The notes: generated by a model from the letters alone, not told the origin. A stretch of DNA of 64,000 nt from Pseudenterobacter timonensis (GCF_900021175.1 NZ_FCOP01000010.1:444940-508939), one strand, 5' to 3'; numbered from the stretch's first letter, positions 29,764 through 40,214 are shown. Made by a program: numbers and translations.

Positions 29764-30503
29764 TGCGCGCGCTGGCGGCTGGCAGCCTGCGAACCGTCTG
29801 GCCGAGGCTGATGGCGCACTTCCCGGAACCGGTTGAAACCCGCTTCGGCCCGGCCGGGCTGTTGCGGGAACGAATTAGCGCCGGAGAGCCGTGCGATCTC
29901 TTCGCCTCGGCAAGCCTGGATCATCCGCAGACGTTGCTCACTGCGGGCAAGGCGCGACGGGTTTTACCGTTCGCCAGCAATTCGCTCTGCCTGACCGTGC
30001 GCAGCGACCGGGTGCGGGAAGGAGAGGCGTGGCACGCCCTGCTGGACCGGGACGATCTGCGGATCGCCACTTCCACCCCTGTCGCCGATCCTTCCGGCGA
30101 CTATGCGCAGCTCCTCTTTGACCGCATGGGTGACGCGGGAGCGCGCGTTCGCCGTCGGGCGCGGGCGCTGGTGGGCGGGCGCGACAGCGCGGCGCGGGCG
30201 CTGGTGGGCGGGCGCGACAGCGCGCCGGTGCCGCAGGGAAAAATGGCGGCGGAGTGGATTATTCATAGCGGCCAGGCGGAGATTTTCATCGGCTACGCCA
30301 GCTATGCGCCCGCGCTGCGGCAGAGGGAAGGGCTGACGGTGATAACGCTCCCCGAATCGGTTAACCCGCAGGCGGTCTACGCCAGCGCGGTGATCACGAG
30401 GCAGGGGCAGCGTCTGGCCGATTTTTTACGATCCGATACGGCGCAGGCGATCCTGCGGGAGGCGGGGTTTGGTGCTTGTCCGGGCGGCGAACCGCCCGGC
30501 TGA
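29763..30503 (+). CDS. ModA-like substrate-binding domain protein without signal peptide
   Basis: 246 residues; its ATG overlaps the previous stop (TGATG), so translation is coupled. The sequence starts directly at the first strand of the ModA fold (LAAGSLRTVWPRL) and follows the family: RERISAGEPCDLFASASLDHPQTL, FASNSLCLTVRS, TPVADPSGDYAQLLFDR, GQAEIFIGYASYAPAL, VNPQAVYASAV. There is no signal peptide, so the product should stay in the cytoplasm unless an unseen start exists. An exact in-frame 33-bp duplication (ARALVGGRDSA twice) lies in a loop near residue 140. Convergent with yghU, three bases apart. Confidence 0.75.
   Translation: MRALAAGSLRTVWPRLMAHFPEPVETRFGPAGLLRERISAGEPCDLFASASLDHPQTLLTAGKARRVLPFASNSLCLTVRSDRVREGEAWHALLDRDDLRIATSTPVADPSGDYAQLLFDRMGDAGARVRRRARALVGGRDSAARALVGGRDSAPVPQGKMAAEWIIHSGQAEIFIGYASYAPALRQREGLTVITLPESVNPQAVYASAVITRQGQRLADFLRSDTAQAILREAGFGACPGGEPPG
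30158..30224 (+). repeat. Perfect 33-bp in-frame tandem duplication inside the ModA-like gene
   Basis: Two adjacent identical 33-base units contain GCGGGCGCTGGTGGGCGGGC. The reading frame is kept and 11 residues are repeated. Confidence 0.93.
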
Positions 30504-30506
30504 GGA

Positions 30507-31373
30507 TTATCCCTGACGTTTATCTTCGGTTTGGGTATCGAAGTCGCTGGCGGAATGGCGCTCGTGAAGCTGTTCGGCAGGCTCGCCGAAGGTGCGATTC
30601 ACCATGCGTCCGCGCTTAACCGCCGGGCGCTCGCCCACCTCCTGGGCCCAGCGCTGAACGTTTTTGTAGCTCTGCGCGTCAAGAAACTCGGCGGCATTAT
30701 AGACGCTGCCGAGCGCCACGCCGCCGAACCACGGCCAAATCGCCATATCGGCAATGGTGTACTCCTCTCCCGCCACGTAGCGTCCGCGCGCAAGCTGCTT
30801 GTCCAGCACGTCTAACAGGCGCTTCGCCTCCATGGTGAAACGGTCGATCGCATACTCAATCTTCACCGGCGCGTAACTGTAGAAGTGGCCAAAGCCGCCG
30901 CCAAGGAACGGCGCGCTACCTTGTAGCCAGAACAGCCAGTTGAGGGTTTCGGTGCGGGCCGCCGGATCTTTGGGCAGGAAGTGGCCAAATTTCTCTGCCA
31001 GATAGAGCAGAATATGGCCCGATTCAAAGACGCGCGTCGGCGGGGTAGTGGAACGATCGCAGAGTACCGGGATCTTCGAGTTGGGGTTAAGGTCCACAAA
31101 GCCGCTGGAGAACTGGTCGCCTTCACCGATGCGGATCAGCCACGCGTCATACTCCGCCTGGGTCACTCCCAGCGCCAGTAGCTCCTCCAGCATAATCGTC
31201 ACTTTCTGGCCGTTGGGTGTGCCCAGCGAGTAGAGCTGCAGCGGATGCGAGCCGACCGGCAGCGCCTTTTCATGGGTGGCGCCGGAGACAGGGCGGTTGA
31301 TATTGGCGAACGCGCCGCCGCCGTTTTTGTTCCACTCCCACACTTTGGGTGGCTGATAGGTGTTGTCTGACAT
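30507..31373 (-). CDS. yghU: Glutathione-dependent disulfide-bond oxidoreductase YghU
   Basis: 288 residues, nu-class GST. Thioredoxin-like N-domain with LYSLGTPNGQKVTIMLEEL and NSKIPVLCDRS, and an all-helical C-domain with YTIADMAIWPW. YghU binds two glutathiones per monomer and has disulfide-bond reductase activity. It is divergent from gss, the other glutathione gene, with 198 bases between them. Confidence 0.95.
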   Translation of the reverse strand: MSDNTYQPPKVWEWNKNGGGAFANINRPVSGATHEKALPVGSHPLQLYSLGTPNGQKVTIMLEELLALGVTQAEYDAWLIRIGEGDQFSSGFVDLNPNSKIPVLCDRSTTPPTRVFESGHILLYLAEKFGHFLPKDPAARTETLNWLFWLQGSAPFLGGGFGHFYSYAPVKIEYAIDRFTMEAKRLLDVLDKQLARGRYVAGEEYTIADMAIWPWFGGVALGSVYNAAEFLDAQSYKNVQRWAQEVGERPAVKRGRMVNRTFGEPAEQLHERHSASDFDTQTEDKRQG

Positions 31374-31571
31374 GTTGGCCTGCCTTTTTGAGGATGTGTT
31401 GAGGCAGTGTAGCAGGAGATTTTCAGCAGGTTTAACGAACTGAGCACATACGCCTGTACGCTCCCAAAGCGCAGTAAGAGGTGTATGATAATTTTTCTTT
31501 GTCTGGTTAATAACAACGTGCAGACGACAGCGCTTGCAGCCTATGCCGCCTGCCTTGATTAGGTTGGATTA

Positions 31572-33434
31572 ATGCATAAAGGAAATTCAAGCAGCGACGC
31601 TCCTTTTGGAACCTTGCTGGGGTATGCGCCAGGTGGCGTGGCGATTTACTCTTCTAATTACGGTAGTCTCGATCCGCGTCACTATCCGGCTGATGCGGAG
31701 TTTCGCAGCTATATCGGCAACGAGTATATGGGACATAAATGGCAGTGCGTGGAGTTTGCGCGCCGTTTCCTCTTCCTCAACCACGGCTTTGTTTTTACCG
31801 ACGTCGGCATGGCGTGGGAAATTTTTTCGCTGCGCTTTCTGCGCGAGGTGGTCAACGATAATCTTCTGCCGCTGCAGGCCTTCGCCAACGGCTCCCGCCG
31901 CGCGCCGCAGGCCGGAGCGCTGCTGATCTGGGAAAAGGGCGGGGAATTTCACGAGACGGGCCACGTGGCGGTGATCACTCAGCTTCTCGGCGACAGAGTG
32001 CGCATTGCCGAACAGAATGTGATCCACTCCCCGCTGCCCGCCGGGCAGCAGTGGACCCGCGAGCTAAAGCTGACGGTGGAGAACGGCTGCTATACCCTGC
32101 ATGATACCTTCACCGATACCACCATTCTGGGCTGGATGATCCAGACGGCGGAGAGTGAACATAGTCTGCCGCAGCCGGAGATCGACGGCGAACTGCTGAA
32201 GATCCGCGGCGCCCGGCTGCAAAACAACCGCCAGTTCGACGGCAAATGGCTTAACGAGAACGATCCTCTGCAAAAAGCCTACGTCCAGGCTAACGGTCAC
32301 GTGATCAACAGCGATCCCTGTCACTACTTCACCATTACCGAAAGCGCCGAGCAGGAATTGATCAAAGCGACCAACGAGCTGCACCTGATGTATCTCCACG
32401 CAACCGATAAGGTGCTGAAAGATGACAATCTGCTGGCGCTGTTTGATATTCCGAAAATCCTCTGGCCGCGTCTGCGACTCTCCTGGCAGTGGCGTCGTCA
32501 CCATGCGATCACCGGGCGTCTCGATTTTTGCATGGATGAGCGCGGCCTGAAGGTTTACGAGTACAACGCCGATTCCGCCTCCTGCCACACCGAAGGCGGG
32601 CTGATCCTCGAAGAGTGGGTGAAAAAGGGCTATCGCGGTACCGGCCATAACCCGGCTGAAGGGCTGCTGGAAGAGCTGACCGGCGCCTGGCAGCACAGCC
32701 ATGCGCGTCCGTTCGTCCATATTATGCAGGATGATGATATCGAAGAGGATTACCACGCGCTCTTTATTCAGCGCTCGCTGATCCAGGCCGGTTTTGAAAC
32801 CAAAATACTTCGCGGGCTGGGCGCGCTCGGCTGGGATGCGGCAGGGCAGCTTATTGATGACGAGGGCCGCCATGTCAACTGCGTCTGGAAAACCTGGGCG
32901 TGGGAGACCGCCATGGAGCAGATCCGCGAGGTGAGCGAAACGGAGTACGCCGCCGTGCCGATTCGCACCGGCCATCCGCAGAACGAGGTGCGGCTGATTG
33001 ACGTGCTGCTGCGCCCGGAAGTGCTGGTCTTCGAGCCGCTGTGGACGGTGATCCCCGGTAACAAAGCGATTCTGCCAGTGCTGTGGCAGCTCTTTCCTGG
33101 CCACCGTTACCTGCTGGATACCGACTTCGAGGTGAATGACCTGCTGGCGAAAACCGGCTACGCCGTGAAGCCGATTGCCGGGCGCTGCGGCAGTAATATC
33201 GATCTGATAAGCCCGGAAGAAGAACTGCTGGATAAATCCAGCGGCAGGTTTGCCGATCGCAAAAATATCTATCAGCAGCTCTGGTGTTTGCCTGAGGTTG
33301 ACGACAAGTATATTCAGGTCTGTACCTTTACCGTCGGCGGCAGCTATGGCGGAACCTGCCTGCGCGGAGATAATTCGCTGGTAATTAAAAAAGAGAGCGA
33401 TATCGAGCCGTTAATGGTGGAAAAAGAGCGGTAA
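31572..33434 (+). CDS. gss: Bifunctional glutathionylspermidine synthetase/amidase Gss
   Basis: 620 residues. N-terminal CHAP amidase domain (about 30-195) with nucleophile C59 in GHKWQCVEFARRF and the histidine in HETGHVAVI; C-terminal ATP-grasp synthetase domain with YEYNADSASCHTEGG, WEAL-type substrate segments and AGRCGSNIDLI near the end. It joins glutathione to spermidine and reverses the reaction, buffering thiol and polyamine pools. Its substrates tie to speA, speB, speC, metK and gshB in the same window. Confidence 0.97.
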   Translation: MHKGNSSSDAPFGTLLGYAPGGVAIYSSNYGSLDPRHYPADAEFRSYIGNEYMGHKWQCVEFARRFLFLNHGFVFTDVGMAWEIFSLRFLREVVNDNLLPLQAFANGSRRAPQAGALLIWEKGGEFHETGHVAVITQLLGDRVRIAEQNVIHSPLPAGQQWTRELKLTVENGCYTLHDTFTDTTILGWMIQTAESEHSLPQPEIDGELLKIRGARLQNNRQFDGKWLNENDPLQKAYVQANGHVINSDPCHYFTITESAEQELIKATNELHLMYLHATDKVLKDDNLLALFDIPKILWPRLRLSWQWRRHHAITGRLDFCMDERGLKVYEYNADSASCHTEGGLILEEWVKKGYRGTGHNPAEGLLEELTGAWQHSHARPFVHIMQDDDIEEDYHALFIQRSLIQAGFETKILRGLGALGWDAAGQLIDDEGRHVNCVWKTWAWETAMEQIREVSETEYAAVPIRTGHPQNEVRLIDVLLRPEVLVFEPLWTVIPGNKAILPVLWQLFPGHRYLLDTDFEVNDLLAKTGYAVKPIAGRCGSNIDLISPEEELLDKSSGRFADRKNIYQQLWCLPEVDDKYIQVCTFTVGGSYGGTCLRGDNSLVIKKESDIEPLMVEKER

Positions 33435-33441
33435 CTTTACA

Positions 33442-33480
33442 GCCTCTCCGCAGGCGCGGCCTTGCGGGGAGGCTTTGATT
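33442..33480 (+). terminator. Probable terminator after gss
   Basis: GCCTCTCCGCA pairs with TGCGGGGAGGC around a GC-rich loop and is followed by TTTGATTGTTTT, eight bases after the gss stop. Confidence 0.8.
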
Positions 33481-33787
33481 GTTTTCATAGCGCGTTTTAG
33501 GCAAAGATCTTCCGGTGCGGATAAAAGCACCCTCATACTTTTTCGATGAACCTTATCGAGAAGGTTCTATTTCAGAGAAATAAAAGAGCTTTAGCTTGTA
33601 GGTAGGTTTGCAGAGCGGGCTTATTTATCGGGTAATGCCATGTAGTCATCAATCTTTGACCGAACTATGCTGATCAACACAAGTCGCTAATATAGAGAGA
33701 AAGAGAGATACACTGGGAAGAAGCTTCCGCCAGGTTATTGAATCTGTATATGGAGATTGAGATTTACAGGAAGGAAAAGAAGAAAAG
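33481..33787. other. Gene-free region 3' of the tRNA-Phe gene
   Basis: No credible frame. The only structure seen is a small hairpin GAACCTT/AAGGTTC at about 33546-33565. This side of pheV is where integrative elements insert in many enterobacteria; no integrase or repeated tRNA end is present here. Confidence 0.5.
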
Positions 33788-33863
33788 TGGTGCCCGGACT
33801 CGGAATCGAACCAAGGACACGGGGATTTTCAATCCCCTGCTCTACCGACTGAGCTATCCGGGC
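33788..33863 (-). tRNA. pheV: tRNA-Phe (anticodon GAA)
   Basis: On the minus strand the gene starts GCCCGGATAGCTCAG and ends with encoded CCA; the anticodon arm is GGGGATTGAAAATCCCC with GAA central, the T-loop is GGTTCGATTCC, and the acceptor stem GCCCGGA pairs with TCCGGGC. Total 76 bases. The pheV symbol rests on position between gss/yqgA and speC; sequence alone does not separate pheV from pheU. Confidence 0.97.
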
Positions 33864-33958
33864 AACGGGGCGCATTAAACCCGATCCGCTGCCCGGCGTC
33901 AACGAAATTTATTGTTTTCGCAACGAAGTGCACACTCTCTCGCCAGGTTGCCGCGAAA

Positions 33959-34672
33959 TCAGGCGAAAAAGCGACTCCAGAGGAGGGAAAGCGGCATGGC
34001 GAGCGCCAGCGCGGGCAGCATATTCACCACCGCAAACATCTTAATCCCGCAGATGCGCAAACCGGTCGCCAGCAGTAACAGACCGCCGACCGCTGTAAAA
34101 TCGGCCATCATCGCCGGCGTAGTGAGCGGTAAAATAAGGCCAGCGCAGGCAGCCAGCGCAAGCTGGATGAGCAGCATCGGTACGCAGATTGCCGCAACGG
34201 CTATCCCGAGAGAAGTGGCGAAAATCGTGGCGGTAAAAAAGTCGAGAAAAGCTTTGGCGATCAGAATGCTTGGATCGCCGGTCATCCCCTCCTGCATGGC
34301 GCCAAAAATCCCGGTACCGCTGGCGCAAAAGAGAATAATGATCGCCACAAAGCTCTGAATATACGACTCATGCGCGCCGCTTTTGCTTTGCCCGGGACGG
34401 GAGATGAGCGTCTTCGCCTTGCCGACCGCCTTGTTGATCCCTTTTTCAAGGAAGCAAAACTCACCGATCAGCGCGCCGAGCAGCGTCGCCAGCACCATCA
34501 CCGGCAGGTTGGCGCATTTGATGACCAGAAGGATGCCGATCCCCATAGAGGCCAGGCCGAATATGGAAGGCATCGATGAGCGAATACGCTCCGGTAATCT
34601 CTGGCTTAGCAGTGCGCCAAGCACGCCTCCCAGCAGCACGGCACTGGCATTGATAAACGGTCCGACAACCAC
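33959..34672 (-). CDS. yqgA: DUF554 inner-membrane protein YqgA
   Basis: 237 residues if started at GTG 34672, which has AAGGAG five bases upstream and gives the family start MVVGPFINASAVLLGG; the longer frame lacks a ribosome site. Six to seven membrane helices, with FCASGTGIFGAMQEGMTGD and LLLLATGLRICGIK conserved. Function unknown. Divergent from speC. Confidence 0.92.
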   Translation of the reverse strand: MVVGPFINASAVLLGGVLGALLSQRLPERIRSSMPSIFGLASMGIGILLVIKCANLPVMVLATLLGALIGEFCFLEKGINKAVGKAKTLISRPGQSKSGAHESYIQSFVAIIILFCASGTGIFGAMQEGMTGDPSILIAKAFLDFFTATIFATSLGIAVAAICVPMLLIQLALAACAGLILPLTTPAMMADFTAVGGLLLLATGLRICGIKMFAVVNMLPALALAMPLSLLWSRFFA

Positions 34673-35058
34673 GGGAACTCCTTTTAGGTGCAACACGTAA
34701 AAAAATAATTATGACATGTGTCACGATTTGCGTTTTAGTAATGAATGATAAACGCCCCGACCGCGCCTTGCACCACCGGAAAAAAGGTGCCATCATTGCG
34801 CAAATTTTCCTCACGGAACGGGCCGCTCATGACTATCATTTCCACCGCCGCGCGCATTCCTGTCCGTTTATCTCCCTCTCGCTCAAGCCTCACTATGCGG
34901 TGAAGTTCACGCAGGCTCACTGCTGGACAACAGTAAAACCAGACGCGATCTGCTTTTACTGATGTCTGGCGGTCGGAGCTCTCCGATCGGACACCTTCGT
35001 TGGGCAGAACAGAGATTCTGTCCGGGGCTTTTTCACCCCTGAACGGGTATTTGTGCTT
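34673..35058 (+). promoter_or_regulatory. Long structured leader region of speC
   Basis: Nearly 390 bases before speC. CAGTAAAA/TTTTACTG (34931-34961) and CCAGAC/GTCTGG (34939-34969) are stems that cannot form together. Further stems are GGTCGGAG/CTCCGATC after 34970 and GGGG/CCCC just before the start. The ribosome site of speC is weak. Together these features suggest post-transcriptional control; no transcription start is proven. Confidence 0.45.
34829..34903 (+). CDS. Candidate 24-residue leader peptide upstream of speC
   Basis: ATG 34829 to TGA encodes MTIISTAARIPVRLSPSRSS then LTMR, with four arginines. It ends 28 bases before the alternative stems. A GGAAC motif lies about 12 bases upstream, so initiation would be weak. 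A longer overlapping frame (34711-34962) also exists. Speculative. Confidence 0.25.
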   Translation: MTIISTAARIPVRLSPSRSSLTMR

Positions 35059-37194
35059 ATGAAATCCATGAAAATTGCCGTCAGCCACGAGCTGCTTGAC
35101 CTTGTCTCTACGCATCGTGAAAAGGTGACGCTGGATAACACCGATTTTACGGATGTGGCGGCAGTCCTCATTACGGTAGCTGATAGTCGCAGCGGTATTC
35201 TGGCGCTGTTAAAACGCACCGGCTTTGCGCTGCCGGTTTTCCTCTTCTCGCCGGGGCCAGTGGAGAAGCCGGCGGGCGTGACGGCGGTGATTGGCGGTAA
35301 AGCGCAGGAGTTTCTGGAAGTGGAGGCGGCAGCGTGCGCCTATGAAGAGAAGCTGCTTCCGCCATTTTTTGACACCCTCAGCCAGTACGTGGAGATGGGC
35401 AACAGCACCTTCGCCTGCCCGGGGCACCAGCACGGCGCATTTTTTAAAAAGCATCCCGCCGGACGTCAGTTTTTTGAGTTTTTCGGCGAGAACCTTTTTC
35501 GCGCCGATATGTGTAACGCCGACGTTAAGCTGGGCGATCTGCTGATCCATGAAGGCTCCGCCAAACACGCGCAAAAGTTCGCGGCAAAAGTTTTTAACGC
35601 CGATAAAACCTATTTCGTGCTTAACGGCACGTCGGCGGCCAATAAAGTAGTGACCAACGCACTGCTGGCCCGCGGCGATCTGGTACTGTTCGATCGCAAT
35701 AACCATAAATCTAACCACCACGGCGCCCTGATCCAGGCGGGGGCCACGCCGGTCTATCTGGAGGCGGCCCGCAATCCGTTCGGCTTTATCGGCGGTATTG
35801 ACGAACGCTGCTTTGACGAGGCCTGGCTGCGCGAGCAAATTCTCGACGTCGCGCCGGAAAAAGCGCGTGACGCTCGCCCGTTCCGCCTGGCGGTGATCCA
35901 GCTCGGCACCTATGATGGCACCATCTATAACGCCCGGCAGGTAATCGACAAGATTGGTCATCTGTGCGACTACATCCTTTTTGACTCCGCATGGGTGGGC
36001 TACGAGCAGTTTATCCCGATGATGGCGGACAGCTCGCCGCTGCTGCTGGATCTGACCGAAAACGATCCGGGGATCTTTGTGACCCAGTCGGTACATAAGC
36101 AGCAGGCGGGCTTCTCACAAACGTCGCAGATCCATAAAAAGGATGACCATATTCGCGGGCAGGCGCGCTTTTGCCCGCATAAGCGTCTGAATAACGCCTT
36201 TATGCTCCACGCTTCCACCAGCCCGTTCTATCCGCTTTTCGCTTCTCTTGACGTCAACGCCAGGATCCATGAGGGGGAGAGCGGACGCCGGCTCTGGGCG
36301 GAGTGCGTAGCGCTGGGGATCGAGGCGCGTAAGGCGATTATCGCCAACTGTAAGATGATTAAGCCCTTTATCCCGCCGGAGGTGGCGGGGCGTCCCTGGC
36401 AGGATCATCCCACCGAGGCGATAAGCCGCGAGCGGCGCTTCTTCAGCTTTGAGCCGGGCGCCAGATGGCACGGCTTTAAAGGCTACGCCCGCGAGCAATA
36501 TTTTGTCGATCCGTGCAAGCTCCTGCTGACCACCCCGGGCATCGACGCGCAAACGGGCGACTATACAGCGTTTGGCATTCCCGCCACCATTCTCGCCCAC
36601 TACCTGCGGGAAAACGGCATCGTGCCGGAGAAGTGCGATCTGAACTCAATCCTCTTTCTGCTCACGCCAGCTGAAAGCGCGGAGAAGATGGCGCAGCTGG
36701 TGGCGATGCTCGGCCAGTTTGAGCAGCATATTGAGGACGACACGCCGCTGGCCGACGTGCTGCCCACCGTCTTTAATAAATACCCGGTGCGCTATCGCGA
36801 TTACACCCTGCGTCAGCTTTGCCAGGAGATGCACGATCTCTACGTCAGCTTTGACGTGAAAGATCTGCAAAAAGCGATGTTCCGCAAGGCGAGCCTGCCT
36901 GCGGTGGTGATGAACCCGCAGGAGGCAAATCAGGCTCTTATCCGGGGCGAGGTGGAGCTGGTGCGTATCAGTCAGGCGGAAGGACGTATCGCGGCGGAAG
37001 GGGCGCTGCCGTATCCCCCCGGCGTGCTTTGCGTGGTGCCAGGCGAAGTCTGGGGCGGGGCGGTGCAGCGTTACTTTCTGGCGCTGGAGGAGGGGATCAA
37101 TTTGCTGCCGGGCTTTTCGCCGGAGTTACAGGGCGTCTACAGCGAAACCGACGCCGATGGCATCAAACGGCTCTATGGCTACGTGCTGAAGTAA
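35059..37194 (+). CDS. speC: Constitutive ornithine decarboxylase SpeC
   Basis: 711 residues from ATG 35059, the E. coli length; GTG 35053 is a near alternative. Fold-type I PLP decarboxylase of the Orn/Lys/Arg group: N-terminal wing domain, CPGHQHGAFFKKHPAG, SAANKVVTNALL, PLP aspartate in LFDSAWVGYEQF, and PLP lysine K347 in VTQSVHKQQAGFSQTSQ. It makes putrescine from ornithine in the cytoplasm. speA-speB in the same window form the parallel arginine route. Confidence 0.98.
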   Translation: MKSMKIAVSHELLDLVSTHREKVTLDNTDFTDVAAVLITVADSRSGILALLKRTGFALPVFLFSPGPVEKPAGVTAVIGGKAQEFLEVEAAACAYEEKLLPPFFDTLSQYVEMGNSTFACPGHQHGAFFKKHPAGRQFFEFFGENLFRADMCNADVKLGDLLIHEGSAKHAQKFAAKVFNADKTYFVLNGTSAANKVVTNALLARGDLVLFDRNNHKSNHHGALIQAGATPVYLEAARNPFGFIGGIDERCFDEAWLREQILDVAPEKARDARPFRLAVIQLGTYDGTIYNARQVIDKIGHLCDYILFDSAWVGYEQFIPMMADSSPLLLDLTENDPGIFVTQSVHKQQAGFSQTSQIHKKDDHIRGQARFCPHKRLNNAFMLHASTSPFYPLFASLDVNARIHEGESGRRLWAECVALGIEARKAIIANCKMIKPFIPPEVAGRPWQDHPTEAISRERRFFSFEPGARWHGFKGYAREQYFVDPCKLLLTTPGIDAQTGDYTAFGIPATILAHYLRENGIVPEKCDLNSILFLLTPAESAEKMAQLVAMLGQFEQHIEDDTPLADVLPTVFNKYPVRYRDYTLRQLCQEMHDLYVSFDVKDLQKAMFRKASLPAVVMNPQEANQALIRGEVELVRISQAEGRIAAEGALPYPPGVLCVVPGEVWGGAVQRYFLALEEGINLLPGFSPELQGVYSETDADGIKRLYGYVLK

Positions 37195-37195
37195 G

Positions 37196-37222
37196 AAAAA
37201 CCCCCTCATGCGAGGGGGTGAA
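37196..37222. terminator. Bidirectional terminator between speC and nupG
   Basis: CCCCCTC-ATGC-GAGGGGG with an A-run on the left, so that nupG transcripts (minus strand) end in a T-run. The right-hand side is weaker for speC. Confidence 0.85.
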
Positions 37223-37226
37223 TGTT

Positions 37227-38483
37227 TTAATGGGCGATCGGCTGTGTGCCGGTTGGCACGCGAACGTGTTTGTATTTGAACAGCACAATGAACGCGAAGA
37301 AGAGCACCAGCGAATAGCCCGCGAAGATCAGCCATACCGGCTGCCAGTCGGTGATGCCGTTGGTGGTATACATCTCCACCACTTTCCCGCTGACGATGCC
37401 GCCAAGGATGCAGCCGAAGCCGTTGGTCATCATCAGGAACATCCCCTGCGCGCTGGCGCGGATTTCCGGTTTCACCTCTTTTTCAACAAAGACCGAGCCG
37501 GAGATATTGAAGAAGTCGAAGGCGCAGCCGTAAACAATCATCGACAGCACCAGCAGAACGGTGCCGAACGGCGTCGGGTCACCGTAAGCGAACAGGCCAA
37601 AGCGCAACATCCACGCCATGATACTGATAAGCATAACGTTCTTGATGCCGTAGCGGCTGAGGAAGAACGGGATGGTGAGGATAAACAGCGTCTCGGAGAT
37701 CTGTGAAATCGACATCATCACCGAGGCGTGCTCAACGATAAAACTGCCCGAGAAGAGCGGGTTGTTATCGAAGCTGTGCAGGAAGGTGTTGCCGAACATG
37801 TTGGTGATCTGCAGCTCGGCGCCCAGCAGCATGGAGAAGATGAAGAAGATGGCCATGCGCTTGTTTTTAAACAGCGCAAAGGCGTCCAGGCCGAGCATGG
37901 TGCTCCAGCTCTGGTTTTTCTGCTGGTTGGAGACCGGGATATGCGGCAGCGTCAGAGTGAACAGCGCCAGCAATACCGACAGCGCGGCGCCGATATAGAG
38001 CTGCATATGGCTCAGTTCGAAGCCTGCGAAGCTAACGCCCCACATCGCCAGAATGAAGCCGATGGTGCCCCAGATGCGGATCGGGGGGAAATCGGTCACG
38101 ATATCCATTCCCGCCGACTTCAGGCGGTAGTAGGAGATGGTGTTGATAAGCCCGAGGGTTGGCATATAGGCCAGCGAGTTGAGCAGGATCACCATAAACA
38201 TCGCCCCGGGCGTGGTGACGCTGGCGGCCATAAATAGCGTGCCGGCGCCGACCAGGTGGCAGAGGGCATAGAGCCATTTGGCGCTCAGCCATTTATCCGC
38301 CACGATCCCGAGCAAGGTCGGCATAAAGACCGCCGCGATCCCCAGCGAACTGTAGACCGCGCCGATAGACGCTCCGTCGAACTTGAGCGTAACAAACATG
38401 TAGGAGCCAAGCGTGGTCAGCCAGCTTCCCCACAGGCAGAACTGCAGGAACGACAATATTTTAAGCTGCAGCTTAAGGTTCAT
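37227..38483 (-). CDS. nupG: Nucleoside:H+ symporter NupG
   Basis: 418 residues from ATG 38483 (GAGGAAG upstream), the E. coli length; the longer frame to 38603 covers the promoter region. Major facilitator protein with 12 membrane helices and NHS-family motifs FLQFCLWGSWLTTLGSYM, FPPIRIWGTIGF, MLLGAELQITNMFG. It imports purine and pyrimidine nucleosides. Convergent with speC. Confidence 0.97.
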   Translation of the reverse strand: MNLKLQLKILSFLQFCLWGSWLTTLGSYMFVTLKFDGASIGAVYSSLGIAAVFMPTLLGIVADKWLSAKWLYALCHLVGAGTLFMAASVTTPGAMFMVILLNSLAYMPTLGLINTISYYRLKSAGMDIVTDFPPIRIWGTIGFILAMWGVSFAGFELSHMQLYIGAALSVLLALFTLTLPHIPVSNQQKNQSWSTMLGLDAFALFKNKRMAIFFIFSMLLGAELQITNMFGNTFLHSFDNNPLFSGSFIVEHASVMMSISQISETLFILTIPFFLSRYGIKNVMLISIMAWMLRFGLFAYGDPTPFGTVLLVLSMIVYGCAFDFFNISGSVFVEKEVKPEIRASAQGMFLMMTNGFGCILGGIVSGKVVEMYTTNGITDWQPVWLIFAGYSLVLFFAFIVLFKYKHVRVPTGTQPIAH

Positions 38484-38627
38484 GTTAACTTCCTCACAAG
38501 AAGGTGGGGTAAATGTTGATTCAGAAACATTCATGAAGTGGATTTGATGCAATTCTATCAGCGGGTAATGATATGTTTTGTTACCTCCCGCAAAAAAATG
38601 CAATCTCCATTAATTTGCAGATTGGAT

Positions 38628-38643
38628 TGTGATGCAAATAACA
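38628..38643 (-). promoter_or_regulatory. Likely CRP site upstream of nupG
   Basis: TGTGA-N6-TAACA matches the CRP consensus at 8 of 10 fixed positions, about 150 bases before nupG. E. coli nupG is activated by CRP and repressed by CytR and DeoR. Confidence 0.5.
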
Positions 38644-38664
38644 TTTTTGTATGGATGGGGTGAC

Positions 38665-38715
38665 GGGCTCCTCACTCTCTCCCCGGTGGGGGAGAGAGCA
38701 GGATAAGGGGAGGGG
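38665..38715. repeat. REP-like palindrome between nupG promoter and mltC end
   Basis: CTCTCTCCCCGGTGGGGGAG core with the usual flanks, ending at the mltC stop codon. Confidence 0.8.
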
Positions 38716-40198
<1,483 letters not shown>

Positions 40199-40214
40199 TC
40201 ATCTTTTACCAGAG

